A stretch of DNA of 64,000 bases, taken from positions 23,782,020 to 23,846,019 of the forward strand of contig CM020620.1 of the NCBI GenBank assembly GCA_009829735.1, read 5' to 3'. A model generated the notes under the pieces. That model worked only from the letters and a program-made list of their open reading frames with translations, did not search any database and had not been told where the DNA came from. Shown piece by piece: positions 21,193 to 32,061 of this stretch. The DNA is from Pyropia yezoensis. Lineage: Eukaryota > Rhodophyta > Bangiophyceae > Bangiales > Bangiaceae. The translations under genes and the position numbers were made by a program. Position 1 is the stretch's first letter; every line of letters begins with the position of its first letter.

Positions 21193-24100
21193 TCAATAAC
21201 GGGGCCACAGATCCGCACCCGGTTCAAGGTTCCAGGGCCACACAGCATAGATAGCCTCAAAGGGTTCCAGTAGTGCCACGGCCTCTTCCTCCCGCAGTGG
21301 GGGCTCGGTACCAACACGTTCACAGTACTGAACAACCGTGGCCCTGTCGAACTTATGGCACGGTTCCCATGTGTCCTCGGAATCGGCGTACCCCCACCAG
21401 CGGACCAGGAGCCATAGGTTCCCATCACTGTCCCGGTCGTGGCCCACAAAACGTTCCCAGACAAAAGGGGTGCCTGAGTCTTCGTAGTCCATAGGTACCA
21501 CCGGGTCTTGTGGCCCGTGTAAACGGGACGTGGAGTCAGTGTGTCCAGCAGGCGTGGGTGCCCGGGCCACATGGTCACTGCTTACCCTGTCACGGATCCC
21601 TTCAACCAGAACCGTGAATGTGTGCCCGTCCCCGTCCACGATACGATAGGGACCCTTGACCTTCTGGTCCAACTTCTGCCGGCTATCATCATTGGTATCC
21701 ACGTAGACCCAGTCCCCGATACGTAGGGCCTCGTTGACCGGAGTGACCCGCTTGTCGTACCCTCTCTTGTACCGTTTCTGTGCCAGGTCCAGGTTCTTAC
21801 GGACCGTAAAGGCCAGGTTTCTTAGATGGGCCCGTCTCGCCTCTCGGACCTGTCGCGCGGTACCAGTGAACTCCTTAGGGTACGGGGAGCCAGGGAGCTT
21901 GTCCAGGGCAAAGGTGCGGACCCGAGCAGGGATCACAAACTCAAACGGGGCCACACCGGTACTCTGTTGGGGCCTCGTGTTATAGGCAACCGTGAGCACG
22001 GAAACCAACTCGTCCCAATGGTCCTGGTGGTCCTCAACGTACGTGCGGAGCTGGGCCACTATGGTACGATTAAACCGTTCCACCTGTCCTTGGGTCTGGG
22101 GATGGTACGTGGTGGAGGTAACATGCTTGATCCCAAGGAGCCCGCAAACGCCACGGAAGTATGTGGACGCTAACTGGGGCCCATTGTCCGTTAGTAGGGT
22201 CTCCGGGGGACCATAGGAAGCCACCCACGTATCCAGAAAGGCCGAGGCCACCACTGCCGCGTCCTGGCTGCCAAGGGGAACCACTCGGGTCAGCTTAGTA
22301 AACCGGTCCACCATAACAAGAAGGTACCGGTTCCTGCTGACGGTCCAGGGTAAGGGGCCCAAGAGGTCAAGGCACACGTCCTTGAAGGGCTCCGTTGCGG
22401 GGAACAGCTTGAGCGGGCTGGTCCGCCGTCTCCCTTGGACCCTGCCCTTGGAACACGAGGAACAGTTGGAAACAAAGGCGTGCACATCTGCCACCATAGA
22501 CTCCCAGTAAAATACCCGCCTCATAGAGGTGTACATCTTGTTCATGCCTGGGGGCCCTGCGTGTCCCGGTTCATGTTCCAAGCTCAGGACCTCTTGTTGT
22601 AGGGCCCTGGGGACCACGATCTGGACCGCTCGGTCAAGAGCAGCCAATCGTACCAGTAACCCTTCCGGCGTTTCCCCGTACCTTGAGTTCACGTTCTGGC
22701 CCATCTAGTTCCGTAGTTCCTGGCAACGCTGGTCCTGACCTTGGCCCTCGAGGATCCTGTCCACTGTCAGAGGAGGGTACCGTGTGCCTGTCTTGAAGTT
22801 TGGCCGGGTCCAGCCGGTGACAAAGTTAGCCTAGGTCAACAGCGAGGGTATCTCGTCAGGTATGGGGCCCCTGTCGTATCCCGTGGTATCCAAGCGTGAC
22901 ATAAAGTCCGCTGCGTGATGATGTTGCCCAGGACGGGACTCAACGGTATACTAGAACTCTGCCAGCCGAAGGCGCCAGCGGGCCAATCGTCCATGGGCCC
23001 CGTCCATATGTAACATCCACTTCAGGGCCGTATGGTCCGTTCGAACCACAAAGCGTGTCCCTTCAAGGTACGGTCGTAACAGAAACAGAGCCCAAACAAC
23101 AGCAAGACACTCACGTTCCGTGGTACTGTAGTTACACTCAGCCGGAGTCAGCACACGGCTCCAGTAACCCACGGGCTTGTAGGCCCCGTCCCCTTGGTCC
23201 TGTAGCAAAACGCACCCAATCTGGGTAGCGCTAGCATCCGTATCCACGATGTACTGACCCGTGCGTCTCGGAAGAGCCAGAATGGGAGTATGGGTCAGAC
23301 GGTACTTGAGCTCCTCAAAAGCGTCCGTCTGGGCCGGGGTAAACTGTGGTAACGGGTCTGGGACCTTGGTACTGGTCATGGCCAACAGGGGTCGGGCTAC
23401 CTTGGCGTAGTCCTTGACAAAGCGCCGGTACACATTGCACATCCCTAGGAAACTGCGAAGGTCCTTCTTGGTCCTTGGGGTCTTAGCTTCCCGGAGCCCA
23501 ACCAGGTTCTTCTCGTTCACACGGAGTTGACCCTTACCAACAATGTGCCCGAGGTACTCAACCTTATCCTGGAACAAAAAGCACTTGGTAGCCTTGAGGG
23601 AAACACCGGCCCTAGCCAGTAACCCAAAGATCTCTTCCAGATGGGCCAGGTGGTCCTTATGGTCCTTGGAGAACACGATGATGTCATCCAGGTACACAAG
23701 GCACGTCTTCCACTTAACCCCAGACAGGATCATATCAATGGCCCTCTGGAACGTAGCCGGGGCGTTGGTAAGACCAAATGGGAGCCGGATGTATCTGAAG
23801 GTTCCTTCGTGACAAGTAAACGTAGTCTTGTCTTGGTCCTCAGGAGCCACAGGGATCTGCCAGTAGCCACAGTTGGCGTCCAGCATGGAAAACACGGTAG
23901 CCTCTCCCAGGAAATCGATACAATCGTCCATGCGCGGTAACGGGTAGGTATCCTTAACCGTGACCTCGTTCAAGCGCCGGTAATCCACACAGAACCTAGG
24001 GGTACCATCGGCCTTCGGGACCAACACAACCGGAAATGACCACTCAGCCTGGGACGGTTCAATAACCCCGAGCCGGGTCTGCTTTTCCACTTGTTCCTTG

Positions 24101-25455
24101 ATGAGGTCCCGTTGATGGAGCCCGGTACGGTACGGTTGGGACCGAATGGGTTTGGCCCCTTCCTTGAGGGTAATCCGGTGAGGGGTCTCATCAATGCGTC
24201 CCAGTTGCCCGTTCCATAGGTCCTTGTAACGGTCCAAAAGTTCGCGTACAGCCTGGTGTAGCTCAGGCGGAATCAAATCATACGCGACCTTGGGCATCTG
24301 GACCGGGGTTCCTTCAGGCTTCTTGTCCGTCGTGTCCGGCTCAGGGACCATGGTTCCGGCGGGTCCCTTGGGAGTCACGTCCTCCGGTGCCGACGCTTGG
24401 CTCAACGGGTTCCCTTGCTCCGGGCCCAGGGTGACAAGTGGTTCGGCCCCCTCACTAGGGGCCGACAAGTAATCCGCAGGGACCTCGAGCACGGGACCAT
24501 CGTACGGTATGGCCACGCCAATGGCAAAGTTCTTGGGCAGGTTGACAGCCCGGTCCGAGATGTTCATAACATGGATCCGAAAGTCCCGTCGGGTCCGTAT
24601 CGTAGCCAGTGCGTTGTGTAAACGGAGCCCCTTCTTAGCCATCTTATGGGGCCTCTCGTACAATAAACACTTCCCATTGGTACCGCACTTGACATAAACC
24701 GCTTGTAGGGACCGAGGAGCCAAAGTCACGCCCTTGGACAGGTACAGGGCCGAGGGATCTTGACGGATAGGGTTACCTTTGACAGGAAAAGCGCTCTGGG
24801 CCTTGCCCTCCCAGGTCCTTTTGGCGTAGGACAGGAACCCAAGGTTCCAAAGGACCGACTCGGTCCCAGGGTAGATAGCCTTGACATGTTCCTTCTGGAA
24901 GTCCATCCCAAGGATCAATGGGACAGAAAGGGCCCTGACGACAAGGAACTCAAACTCCATCGGCTTCCCGTTGACAATGACCGATAGTTCCAGGACTCCC
25001 CGGGCCTTGAGCAGTTGCCCGGAAGCGTCACAAACATGGGTAGACTTAGGAGCCCTAGAAGCCAATCGTTGCCATCCACAGGGTAAGATGTCCTCGCGTA
25101 CCACACTGGGTCCCGCACCTGTGTCCAAAATGGCCGTCGTTTCCTTGGGGTCCTCTTGGTCCAAACGTACAAAAGCATTCAAAGCAAAGTTCCTCTTACG
25201 CAGTACAAGCAAGGTGCCCTTGAACCCATATGGCTTCTTCATTCCCAATCGACGTCGGAGCCCAGACTTGGACCGCCGTGCCAAAGAGGGTAAACAGGAA
25301 CAAGGGGTGGGCAAAACAATAGGAGACTCAGAACGAACAGGTACAATGGGGCCCTTGAAGATCTTCGAGAACCCCAGCTTGGTTGCAAACGAGCAGGTAC
25401 TGTCCCGACGATGGGGAGGGGACCTCTTGGATCCGCCCCCCGTTACTCTTTTCCC
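21193..25455 (-). pseudogene. pol: Element C pol: protease, RT, RNase H, integrase, chromodomain, with three in-frame TAGs
   Basis: Read in the -1 frame after the slippery site. Order: aspartic protease (AILDTGAGPSVV, about 25130), RT (FCVDYRRLNEVTV about 23985, VYLDDIIVFS about 23690), RNase H (VDTDASATQIG about 23240, TDHTALKWML). Then TAGs at 22951-22953, 22831-22833 and 22705-22707, all in the same frame in the RNase H-integrase linker. Integrase follows: a HHCC finger (SLEHEPGHAG...NCSSCSKGR), catalytic D,D,E in CLDLLGPLPW, LTDNGPQLAS and QTQGQVERFNRTI, the GPY motif KGPYRIVD, and a chromodomain at the end (FVWERFVGHDRDSDGNLWLL, then VRWWGYADSEDTWEP). Nothing else is broken. The protein is complete if the three TAGs are read, dead if not. 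Confidence 0.9.
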
Positions 25456-27149
25456 GAGGGTCCCGGCTCCTGGGAACCGACGGTAACATGGCACACTTGG
25501 TCCGCCTCATCATCTGACAAGTTGATCCCTTCACACAGAGCCTGGACCATGGCAACACGTATCTGGTGATGGAACTGACGGTCCGCGTTGGGCTTGACTT
25601 CGGTACTCTGGCTCCGGCCCCGAGTAGCCGCAAGGAAGGAGTCCCGGGCCTGGATAACCGCTTTCCGTTGGGCCTCGGATAACATGGAACATTGATGGGC
25701 CATGTGGCCCGGTTCCCAGCAAAGGTAACAACGGTACGGGCGCCGGCTATTCATGGTACGTACCCCCACGAACTGGGGCGCGGATCCCTTGAACCCAAAC
25801 ACTTGGCCCGACCCGTTCTTCTCAGTTTCCTTGTCAAGGGGGCCCTTAAGGATCGTCGAGGGGCCCATAGGATTGACTGCCATTAACGGTGACGGGTCCA
25901 GGGTGGGCTTAGCCCGAAAATCAGTAGGCCTGCGGGCGGAAACAGAGGGACCAGCCTTACTCGCAGAGGACCCTTGGGCCATCTTAATAACGTCCGTGGC
26001 TGCCTTGTACTTGCCCGCAGTAAAAGTAACCAACTGCTGGTACGTACGGTCGGGAACATTGTAGACAAACGCGTCAGTGCGCAGGTACTCAGGGAGCCCT
26101 TGGATCAGCTGCTGTTTCATGGTGCCCTCGGTATGGATGTTCCCACATAGTTCCGTTAGGCCCCGGAGACGGACCGCGAAGGCCTCGATGCCCTCGTCGG
26201 GTTCTTTAGCGGCCCGACTGAACCTGTCCTGTGCCAGGGCCAGTGCATGGGGCTCTGCGTACGTCTCTAGGAACCAGTTAACGGCCTCTGGGTAACTTTT
26301 GATCGAGGAGCCACCAGACGCGCTGGAGGAATCCGGAAGGGCCCGTGTGTACCGTAGTTCCGCGTCACCAGAGAGGAAATGTGGGATCGCATAAAGGGCC
26401 ATGCCCTCGGAGACCGCGTTGTCGTTACAAGCCTTTACCAGTTTGCGGAGCCACGTGAACACTTTCAGGGCCTCCTTACCAGAGAAATTAGGGTACCCAG
26501 CGAAAGAGTGTTTCATGTTACGCGCGACCCGTCCCATCTTACGAGCCTCACGTGTCCCATAGGTAGCCTTCTTGTTCCTCAGACGGTACGTACGGTAATC
26601 TAGGACCCGAGCAAAGCGATCATCTGAAGACTTGATGACCTGGGGCTCGGTCCGTGGGTACTCAGGGGCCTCAAGGTCCTCGTCATCCAGGACAGAAGAA
26701 AACGTGGCACCCGAGGAAGAGGACGTACAGGAACCACTGGAATGGTGACGGCGCCGACGACGGCGGGAACGGGAACGATTGGAACGACTGGTATCATGGG
26801 ACCCACCCTGGCCAGCAGGACTCTGGCTCAGGGCCTGGGATACAGTAGCCAAAATCTCATCTCGAAACGTTTCCAGAGTAGTAACAATGTCTTGGGACCC
26901 AGCAACAGGAGCCAAAGGTGGAACTCGGGTCCCTGTCTCAGAACCCGTGTCCCGACGTAAATCCTGACCCATAGTAGCCCGAATCCCACCCGGGGGCTCT
27001 GTCCCCCGACGCGGAATCCCTGTCTGCCCGCCTCCGCCACGGCCCAACGGACCCTAGGGACCGCCACGACCGCGACCAGCGGGAGTAACCATAGAAGTGT
27101 CCGACGGCGCACCACGGCCCCGACCTCCCGAGGGAACAGGGTCCGTCAT
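25443..27149 (-). pseudogene. gag: Element C gag with RGG-rich N-terminus and one in-frame TAG
   Basis: The frame starts at ATG 27147-27149 (MTDPVPSGGRGRGAPSDTS), meets TAG at 27054-27056 in an RG/GG-rich stretch (AGRGRGGP-stop-GPLGRGGGG), and is then open to TAA at 25443. It has the gag core (SGKEALKVFTWLRKLVKACN), a proline-free helical region, and a normal CCHC zinc knuckle CYLCWEPGHMAHQC near 25720. The RGG-type N-terminus is typical of RNA-binding proteins. The next possible start after the TAG is not an ATG, so gag production probably needs the TAG to be bypassed or this copy is defective. Confidence 0.85.
25449..25455 (-). promoter_or_regulatory. Element C -1 ribosomal frameshift heptamer
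   Basis: The minus strand reads TCG GGA AAA GAG TAA in the gag frame, giving the slippery sequence G GGA AAA three bases before the gag stop. The pol frame is -1 and open from here for over 800 codons. No downstream stem was worked out. Confidence 0.8.
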
Positions 27150-27268
27150 GTTGGCCGTACGGTACTCGACCTGGACCAAAAGATCTCGTCACCAGAAACA
27201 GGAACCAAGGGACCAAACGCTACCGAGAAAGGAAAGGGCTGTCCCGATACGGGAGAGAAGTATAGCCC

Positions 27269-27286
27269 TCCCCTGCTGCTCCACCA
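27269..27286 (-). promoter_or_regulatory. Element C primer-binding site
   Basis: Plus strand TCCCCTGCTGCTCCACCA four bases before the LTR. Identical over 18 bases to the site in element B, so both use the same tRNA primer. Confidence 0.85.
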
Positions 27287-27290
27287 TAAA

Positions 27291-27933
27291 TGTAGCGTAA
27301 TGGAACCCAGGTTCCCGGAACCACAAACCACAAACACACACACAGAGACCACAGTCCGGAGTCCAGGAAGGAACAGGTAAGAGCCCTTGCTGATCCACTA
27401 GCCCGCCACGATACCAGGCAAAGGTAAACAGGACAAAAGCCCGAGGGAGAAGGAACCCAAAGCACTGTTGATTTTACAAGATGGCCCCGGGGAGAACCCC
27501 GGAGCACCCCTCAAGAACCTCCCCCCTGGCCCCTCCAGGGGCCCAGAACGAGGCCCCCAGAGGGCGCCCCCAGCGGGCCAAGCGCCAGAAAGGCACCGGC
27601 CGCTCACCGGGCCAACACACGAAAAGCAAGCGAAATCCCCCCCCACACAAATGTCAATCCCCAAAAAAAACCCAGTGGGAAAAAGGGGAGAGACACGAAA
27701 TCACGCAAGGAAAACAAATGCGAAAAATCAAACAAATAACCCGAAGGTCAGTATGCCCCAACCCGGCAAGTCCTCCGCTCCGGGGGACCAATCAGGGCAC
27801 CGGGCGTGTCGCCACTGCCCCGGGCCACCGATGCAAGGATCCCAAGCCAGCGCGTGGTTCCACGTAACGCTGCCAGCCGGGTCCCAAGTCAGCCTCCCGG
27901 GTCCCAACGGTACCTGAGGGCCACAACGCCACA
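27291..27933 (-). repeat. Element C 5' LTR
   Basis: 643 bp, TGTAGCGTAATGG...CACAACGCCACA, followed by the GGAGA duplication and the resumed sequence of element B. Confidence 0.96.
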
Positions 27934-28068
27934 GGAGAGTCTAGCATGCGTGCCTAGTTGGCAGCTGCCTTTGTTGTGAGAGTGTGAGGGTTAGGGCTGT
28001 ACTTAGAAGCTACTCTGCGTACCACTTCGACTTGAAGCACTCTCTTGGCACTGTTGCTCGGCCTTCCC

Positions 28069-31000
28069 TCACGTTGAGGGAGGGCTGTTAGGGTCTATCT
28101 CATTCCGGGCACAGTACGCCCGGACCTTCTCAGCGAGAAGATCCTCCACATACTCCCACGTATCATCCTTGGCTTTGTAGCCAAACCAACGCACCCTCAA
28201 CATGAGGCGGTTAGTGTCCTCATCCCATCCGTGGTCGATGAACTTATCGAACACGTACTCCTGCGGGCCCTGTTTGGCCGCAGGCAGTGAGGGGAGGCGC
28301 CACGCTTCCAAAGCACGCGCCCAAGCTGGGTCGCCTGCAGGCGGTGGTGCAACTTTGACCACGTCCTGTCCGTTCACTGTGCGGACCCCATCGTCACTTT
28401 CGATGGTGAAGCGCCGCCCATCAGTACGAAGGACCTGGTACGGCCCCTTCGTCTGAAATACAAACTTACCCACAGTTGGGGTGTGTGAGTGAACCAGCAC
28501 CCAGTCACCCTGTTCGGGGACATGCTTAGCATTGCGCACCTTTTTGTCAAAGATACGCTTGTAGCGCTTTTGTGCTTTGTCCATCTCAGCCCTGACTTTA
28601 GGGATGAGGTGTTCCAGCCTAGCAGCGAACTCCGCCTTACTCTCAGTAGGAGTAGGCGTACTGCCACTATCCTCCCTAGTTGGGAGCGACCGCCGCACGG
28701 CAATAGACCGCACACGACGGGGGGTCACAAAAGCGAGGGGTACTTCCCCGGTAGATGAGTGAACCTGCGAATTGTAGGCAGTAGTAAGGATAGAAATGTA
28801 TTGGTCCCACGTCTTCACGTGCTCACTCACATAGTGGCGCAGCTGCCTAACAATAGTTTTGTTGAAGCGCTCCACCTGCCCATTAGTTTGTGGGTGGTAG
28901 GGGGTGGCATAGTTTGCATTAACCCCCAACATATCCAGCACTCCCTGAAACAGTACCGACGCAAATTGCAGTCCATTGTCCGATAGTGTACTGTCCGGGA
29001 GGCCATACGCAGCAACCCAGTGATCTAGGAAGGCTGACACGACCGACATGGCCGTGATCTCTGCCAGTGGGATCGCTCGCGTAAGTTTCGTGAAGCGGTC
29101 ACAGATGACCAGGAGGTACTGGTTGCCCTCCTCGGTCACTGGCAGTGGCCCAAGGATATCCATTGCCAACGCGGCGAAGGGCTCCTTGGCCGGGAACAAT
29201 AGCATAGCCGTACTAGGCCGCCGTTCCATCAGTCGGTTCTGTGCACAACTTGTGCAGGCAGCCACCCAACTATAGATGTCCACCACCATGGACGGCCAGT
29301 AGTACCTGGTCCTCAGGGTCTGGTACAGTTTACTAGACCCCAGGTGTCCACCCGTGGGAGTGTTGTGCTCCCTCACAAGGATACTGCCCTTGAGGGATGC
29401 GGGGACGACAAGTTGTTCGGTCCCCTGGAATACCCCCCTCCTCATAAGGAGGCCATCGTCTCCCAAGAAGAACCGCGTCTCCGCCACTGTATCCAGTGTA
29501 TCCCTCTGCGACTTGCAGAAGGGATCCTCGGCCTGGGCCTTCACCACCTCGTCCAGGGACAGGGGCAAGTACTTCTTGTTCCCTGGCGCCTCGGGGTTCA
29601 ACGCCTGACCCGAGCGCGTGACTACCCCCACGATGGGGATGTCCTCATCGACTGGGTTAGTGTCAAGCCCCTCGGTAGGTACCCGAGAGAGGCCGTCGGT
29701 AAGGGCATGTTGCCTGCCAGGTCGGTACTCAATGTCAAAGTTGAAGGGTGCCAGTCGCACCCTCCACCGATTGAGAAGAGTGTTCGTACAGTCCGTCTTA
29801 AAGATGAACTGCAACGCGCGGTGGTCACAGCGGATGAGGAACTTCTCACCCTCTAGGTAGTGACGAAGTGACGTCACCGCCCACACCACTGCGAGTCCTT
29901 CCAACTCGGTGACTCCGTAGTTCTTCTCGGCCGAGTTCAGCCCCTTGCTGAAGTATCCCACCGGCAAGTACACCTTGTCCGGCTGCTGCTGAAGCAACAC
30001 ACAACCAAGTTGGTCGTAGCTAGCGTCCACATCCAGGATGTAGTGGCCTCCCAACCTGGGAATAGCCAAGATGGGGGGCTTCAGCAGAAGGTCCCGAAGA
30101 GTCTCAAAGGATTCCTGCTCCACCCGACTTGGGGGAGGTAGGTTCTTCGGTAGCGTTGAGCTCACTAACTCATTCAACGGCTTCGCCACCTTGGCGAAGC
30201 CTTTGGTGAAACGTCGGTACACGTTACACATCCCGAGGAAGCTTCTCATCTGGGTCTGGGTCCGGGGGTACTGAGCCTTACGAATGGCCCTCAAGTTCTT
30301 CTCGTTGACACTGAGACGCCTCGGACGGACAACATGTCCCAAGTACTCCACCTCTTGAGTGAAGAGGTGGCACTTACTCGCCTTCAGCGACACACCGGCG
30401 TCAGCAAGTAGCTTGAACACCTGGCCAAGATGGCCAATGTGTTCCTCCGGACTTCGGGAGAACACAATGATATCGTCTAGGTACACAAGACAGATCTGCC
30501 ACCGTACTCCGGCCAGAATCATGTCCATAGCGCGCTGGAAAGTGGCCGGCGCGTTACACAGACCAAACGGTAGACGCTTGCACTTGTCGGTACCACAGTG
30601 ACAGGTAAAGGTAGTTTTATGCCTGTCCTCCGGGGCAATGGGAATTTGCCAGTACCCCGCGTTACAGTCCAGGGTAGAGAACACGTTCGCCTCCCCCAGA
30701 GAGTCCAGACAGTCGTCCATCCTAGGTAGGGGATAACTGTCCTTCACCGTGCTCTCGTTTAGCTTACGGTAGTCGATACAGAACCGGGGGGTCCCATCAA
30801 CTTTGGGGACGAGAACCACCGGACTCGCCCACTCGGCGTTGCTGGCCTCGATCACATCGAGGGCCTCCATGCGAGCAACTTGCTCCTTAACGAGGGCCCT
30901 TGAACGTGGTCCTCCCCTATACGGTTGTTGGCGTATAGGGGGTGCACCGGGCTTCAACTCGATCCGGTGTTGGGTAGCTCTCATGAGTCCCAATTGACCA

Positions 31001-32061
31001 TCCCACAACTTGTGATATTGGTCCAAGAGGCGTTCAACTTGAACCCTCAACCTGGGGGGGACACCCTCCATGTTCACATGGGGCCGAGGAGAGGCGGCCG
31101 ACTTGGCTTGATGCTTCTCCTTTCCGGACTTCGGGTCGCTACTTGCGCCCGCGTTGAGGGTGACCGCTACTACCGGTCCCTCGTGTTGGTCGATATAGCC
31201 GAACTTGGCTCCCGACTTGAAGTACTGGGGTGACGAGCTCAGGTTCATCACCTGTATCCTCCACGGGACTCCGGCTTTGGAGTCCATCGTGCCAAGGGCA
31301 ACATGCACTTGGTGCTTGCGAGCAAGACGGGGGTGAGGGTGCACCAACCCGTTCCCCGTATAATCAGTTACAACATCAACGTGCGCCACCGAGTTGGGGG
31401 GCAACGTGACTTTACGGGCTAGACGCAGGGTAGCAGTAAACCCTTCCCTCACAGAGCAAACAGGCTTCGACTGTGAAACTGTCACAGGAGCCACAGACTT
31501 TCCCTTACCAAGGATGCGGATAGTCTCCCCATTCATCAACTTGACCCAGTACTCAGGGCCACAAATCAAAGGCACTTGTGTAACAACATAAGGGGTACCC
31601 AGAAGCAGGGGTACCGATATGTTCTCAACTACACCATAGGTCACGTCGGCCTCATGGGTCCCCAACCTAGTTGGTAGGGTCACGGCACCAACGATGGGAA
31701 GTACCCCACCATTGATGTCAATCATATGGTCAGCTTTGGACCTCCAGCGTTGGAGCTTCACCTCATCTGGTAATAGCGACTTGCGTATCAAGGAGGCTCC
31801 TGACCCGGTATCAAGTACGATACGGGCACAACAGGCGCGGCCGGGGGCAAGTTGCACCCGTCGAGCCACCTGGAAGTTCTCACCCGTCAGCACCGCGATG
31901 ACCCGACGTGGGTTTACGTTCTTGGGGAGTCCTACCCGAGGTGGGCGGACTCCCTTAGGTCGCCGCAGTATCCGGCACGGTTGGTTCGTCCTCCTGGCCC
32001 ACTTGGCCGAGGCTGCCGTTGTGAGCTTCGGACGGCCGGCTCCAACGGTCATTCGTTTCCC
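28069..32061 (-). CDS. pol: Element B pol polyprotein
   Basis: An uninterrupted pol of 1327 codons from ATG 32052 (about 1330 from the frameshift site). Residue positions from that ATG: aspartic protease DTG 81-83; RT 400-580 with FCIDYRKLNE at 424 and catalytic YLDD 524-527; RNase H with DVDAS at 673 and CDHRAL at 742; integrase HHCC finger H896, H903, C933, C936; DDE residues D965, D1025, E1061 (35 residues between the last two, as usual); GPY motif at 1203; chromodomain about 1265-1315 (YVFDKFIDHGWDEDTNRLML, then WFGYKAKDDTWE). The chromodomain places it in the chromovirus branch of Ty3/gypsy. Gag TGA and the pol ATG overlap as ATGA, but the slippery heptamer just upstream makes -1 frameshifting the likelier route. 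Terminates TGA. Confidence 0.95.
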   Translation of the reverse strand, partial: GKRMTVGAGRPKLTTAASAKWARRTNQPCRILRRPKGVRPPRVGLPKNVNPRRVIAVLTGENFQVARRVQLAPGRACCARIVLDTGSGASLIRKSLLPDEVKLQRWRSKADHMIDINGGVLPIVGAVTLPTRLGTHEADVTYGVVENISVPLLLGTPYVVTQVPLICGPEYWVKLMNGETIRILGKGKSVAPVTVSQSKPVCSVREGFTATLRLARKVTLPPNSVAHVDVVTDYTGNGLVHPHPRLARKHQVHVALGTMDSKAGVPWRIQVMNLSSSPQYFKSGAKFGYIDQHEGPVVAVTLNAGASSDPKSGKEKHQAKSAASPRPHVNMEGVPPRLRVQVERLLDQYHKLWDGQLGLMRATQHRIELKPGAPPIRQQPYRGGPRSRALVKEQVARMEALDVIEASNAEWASPVVLVPKVDGTPRFCIDYRKLNESTVKDSYPLPRMDDCLDSLGEANVFSTLDCNAGYWQIPIAPEDRHKTTFTCHCGTDKCKRLPFGLCNAPATFQRAMDMILAGVRWQICLVYLDDIIVFSRSPEEHIGHLGQVFKLLADAGVSLKASKCHLFTQEVEYLGHVVRPRRLSVNEKNLRAIRKAQYPRTQTQMRSFLGMCNVYRRFTKGFAKVAKPLNELVSSTLPKNLPPPSRVEQESFETLRDLLLKPPILAIPRLGGHYILDVDASYDQLGCVLLQQQPDKVYLPVGYFSKGLNSAEKNYGVTELEGLAVVWAVTSLRHYLEGEKFLIRCDHRALQFIFKTDCTNTLLNRWRVRLAPFNFDIEYRPGRQHALTDGLSRVPTEGLDTNPVDEDIPIVGVVTRSGQALNPEAPGNKKYLPLSLDEVVKAQAEDPFCKSQRDTLDTVAETRFFLGDDGLLMRRGVFQGTEQLVVPASLKGSILVREHNTPTGGHLGSSKLYQTLRTRYYWPSMVVDIYSWVAACTSCAQNRLMERRPSTAMLLFPAKEPFAALAMDILGPLPVTEEGNQYLLVICDRFTKLTRAIPLAEITAMSVVSAFLDHWVAAYGLPDSTLSDNGLQFASVLFQGVLDMLGVNANYATPYHPQTNGQVERFNKTIVRQLRHYVSEHVKTWDQYISILTTAYNSQVHSSTGEVPLAFVTPRRVRSIAVRRSLPTREDSGSTPTPTESKAEFAARLEHLIPKVRAEMDKAQKRYKRIFDKKVRNAKHVPEQGDWVLVHSHTPTVGKFVFQTKGPYQVLRTDGRRFTIESDDGVRTVNGQDVVKVAPPPAGDPAWARALEAWRLPSLPAAKQGPQEYVFDKFIDHGWDEDTNRLMLRVRWFGYKAKDDTWEYVEDLLAEKVRAYCARNEIDPNSPPST

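Larger units (their letters stand above)
17782..27933 (-). mobile_element. Element C: nested Ty3/gypsy chromovirus with an extra antisense gene
   Basis: Inserted into element B with a perfect GGAGA duplication (17777-17781 and 27934-27938). Its two 643-bp LTRs differ at only three positions (about 99.5% identity), so it is younger than B, as nesting requires. Ends are TGTAGCG...CGCCACA on the plus strand. It carries the primer site by the right LTR, a purine-rich tract (GAGGGGGCCA on the minus strand) by the left LTR, gag and pol on the minus strand, and a 591-codon gene on the plus strand. Gag has one and pol three in-frame TAG codons, otherwise no breaks. Proteins are clearly diverged from A and B. 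Confidence 0.95.
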
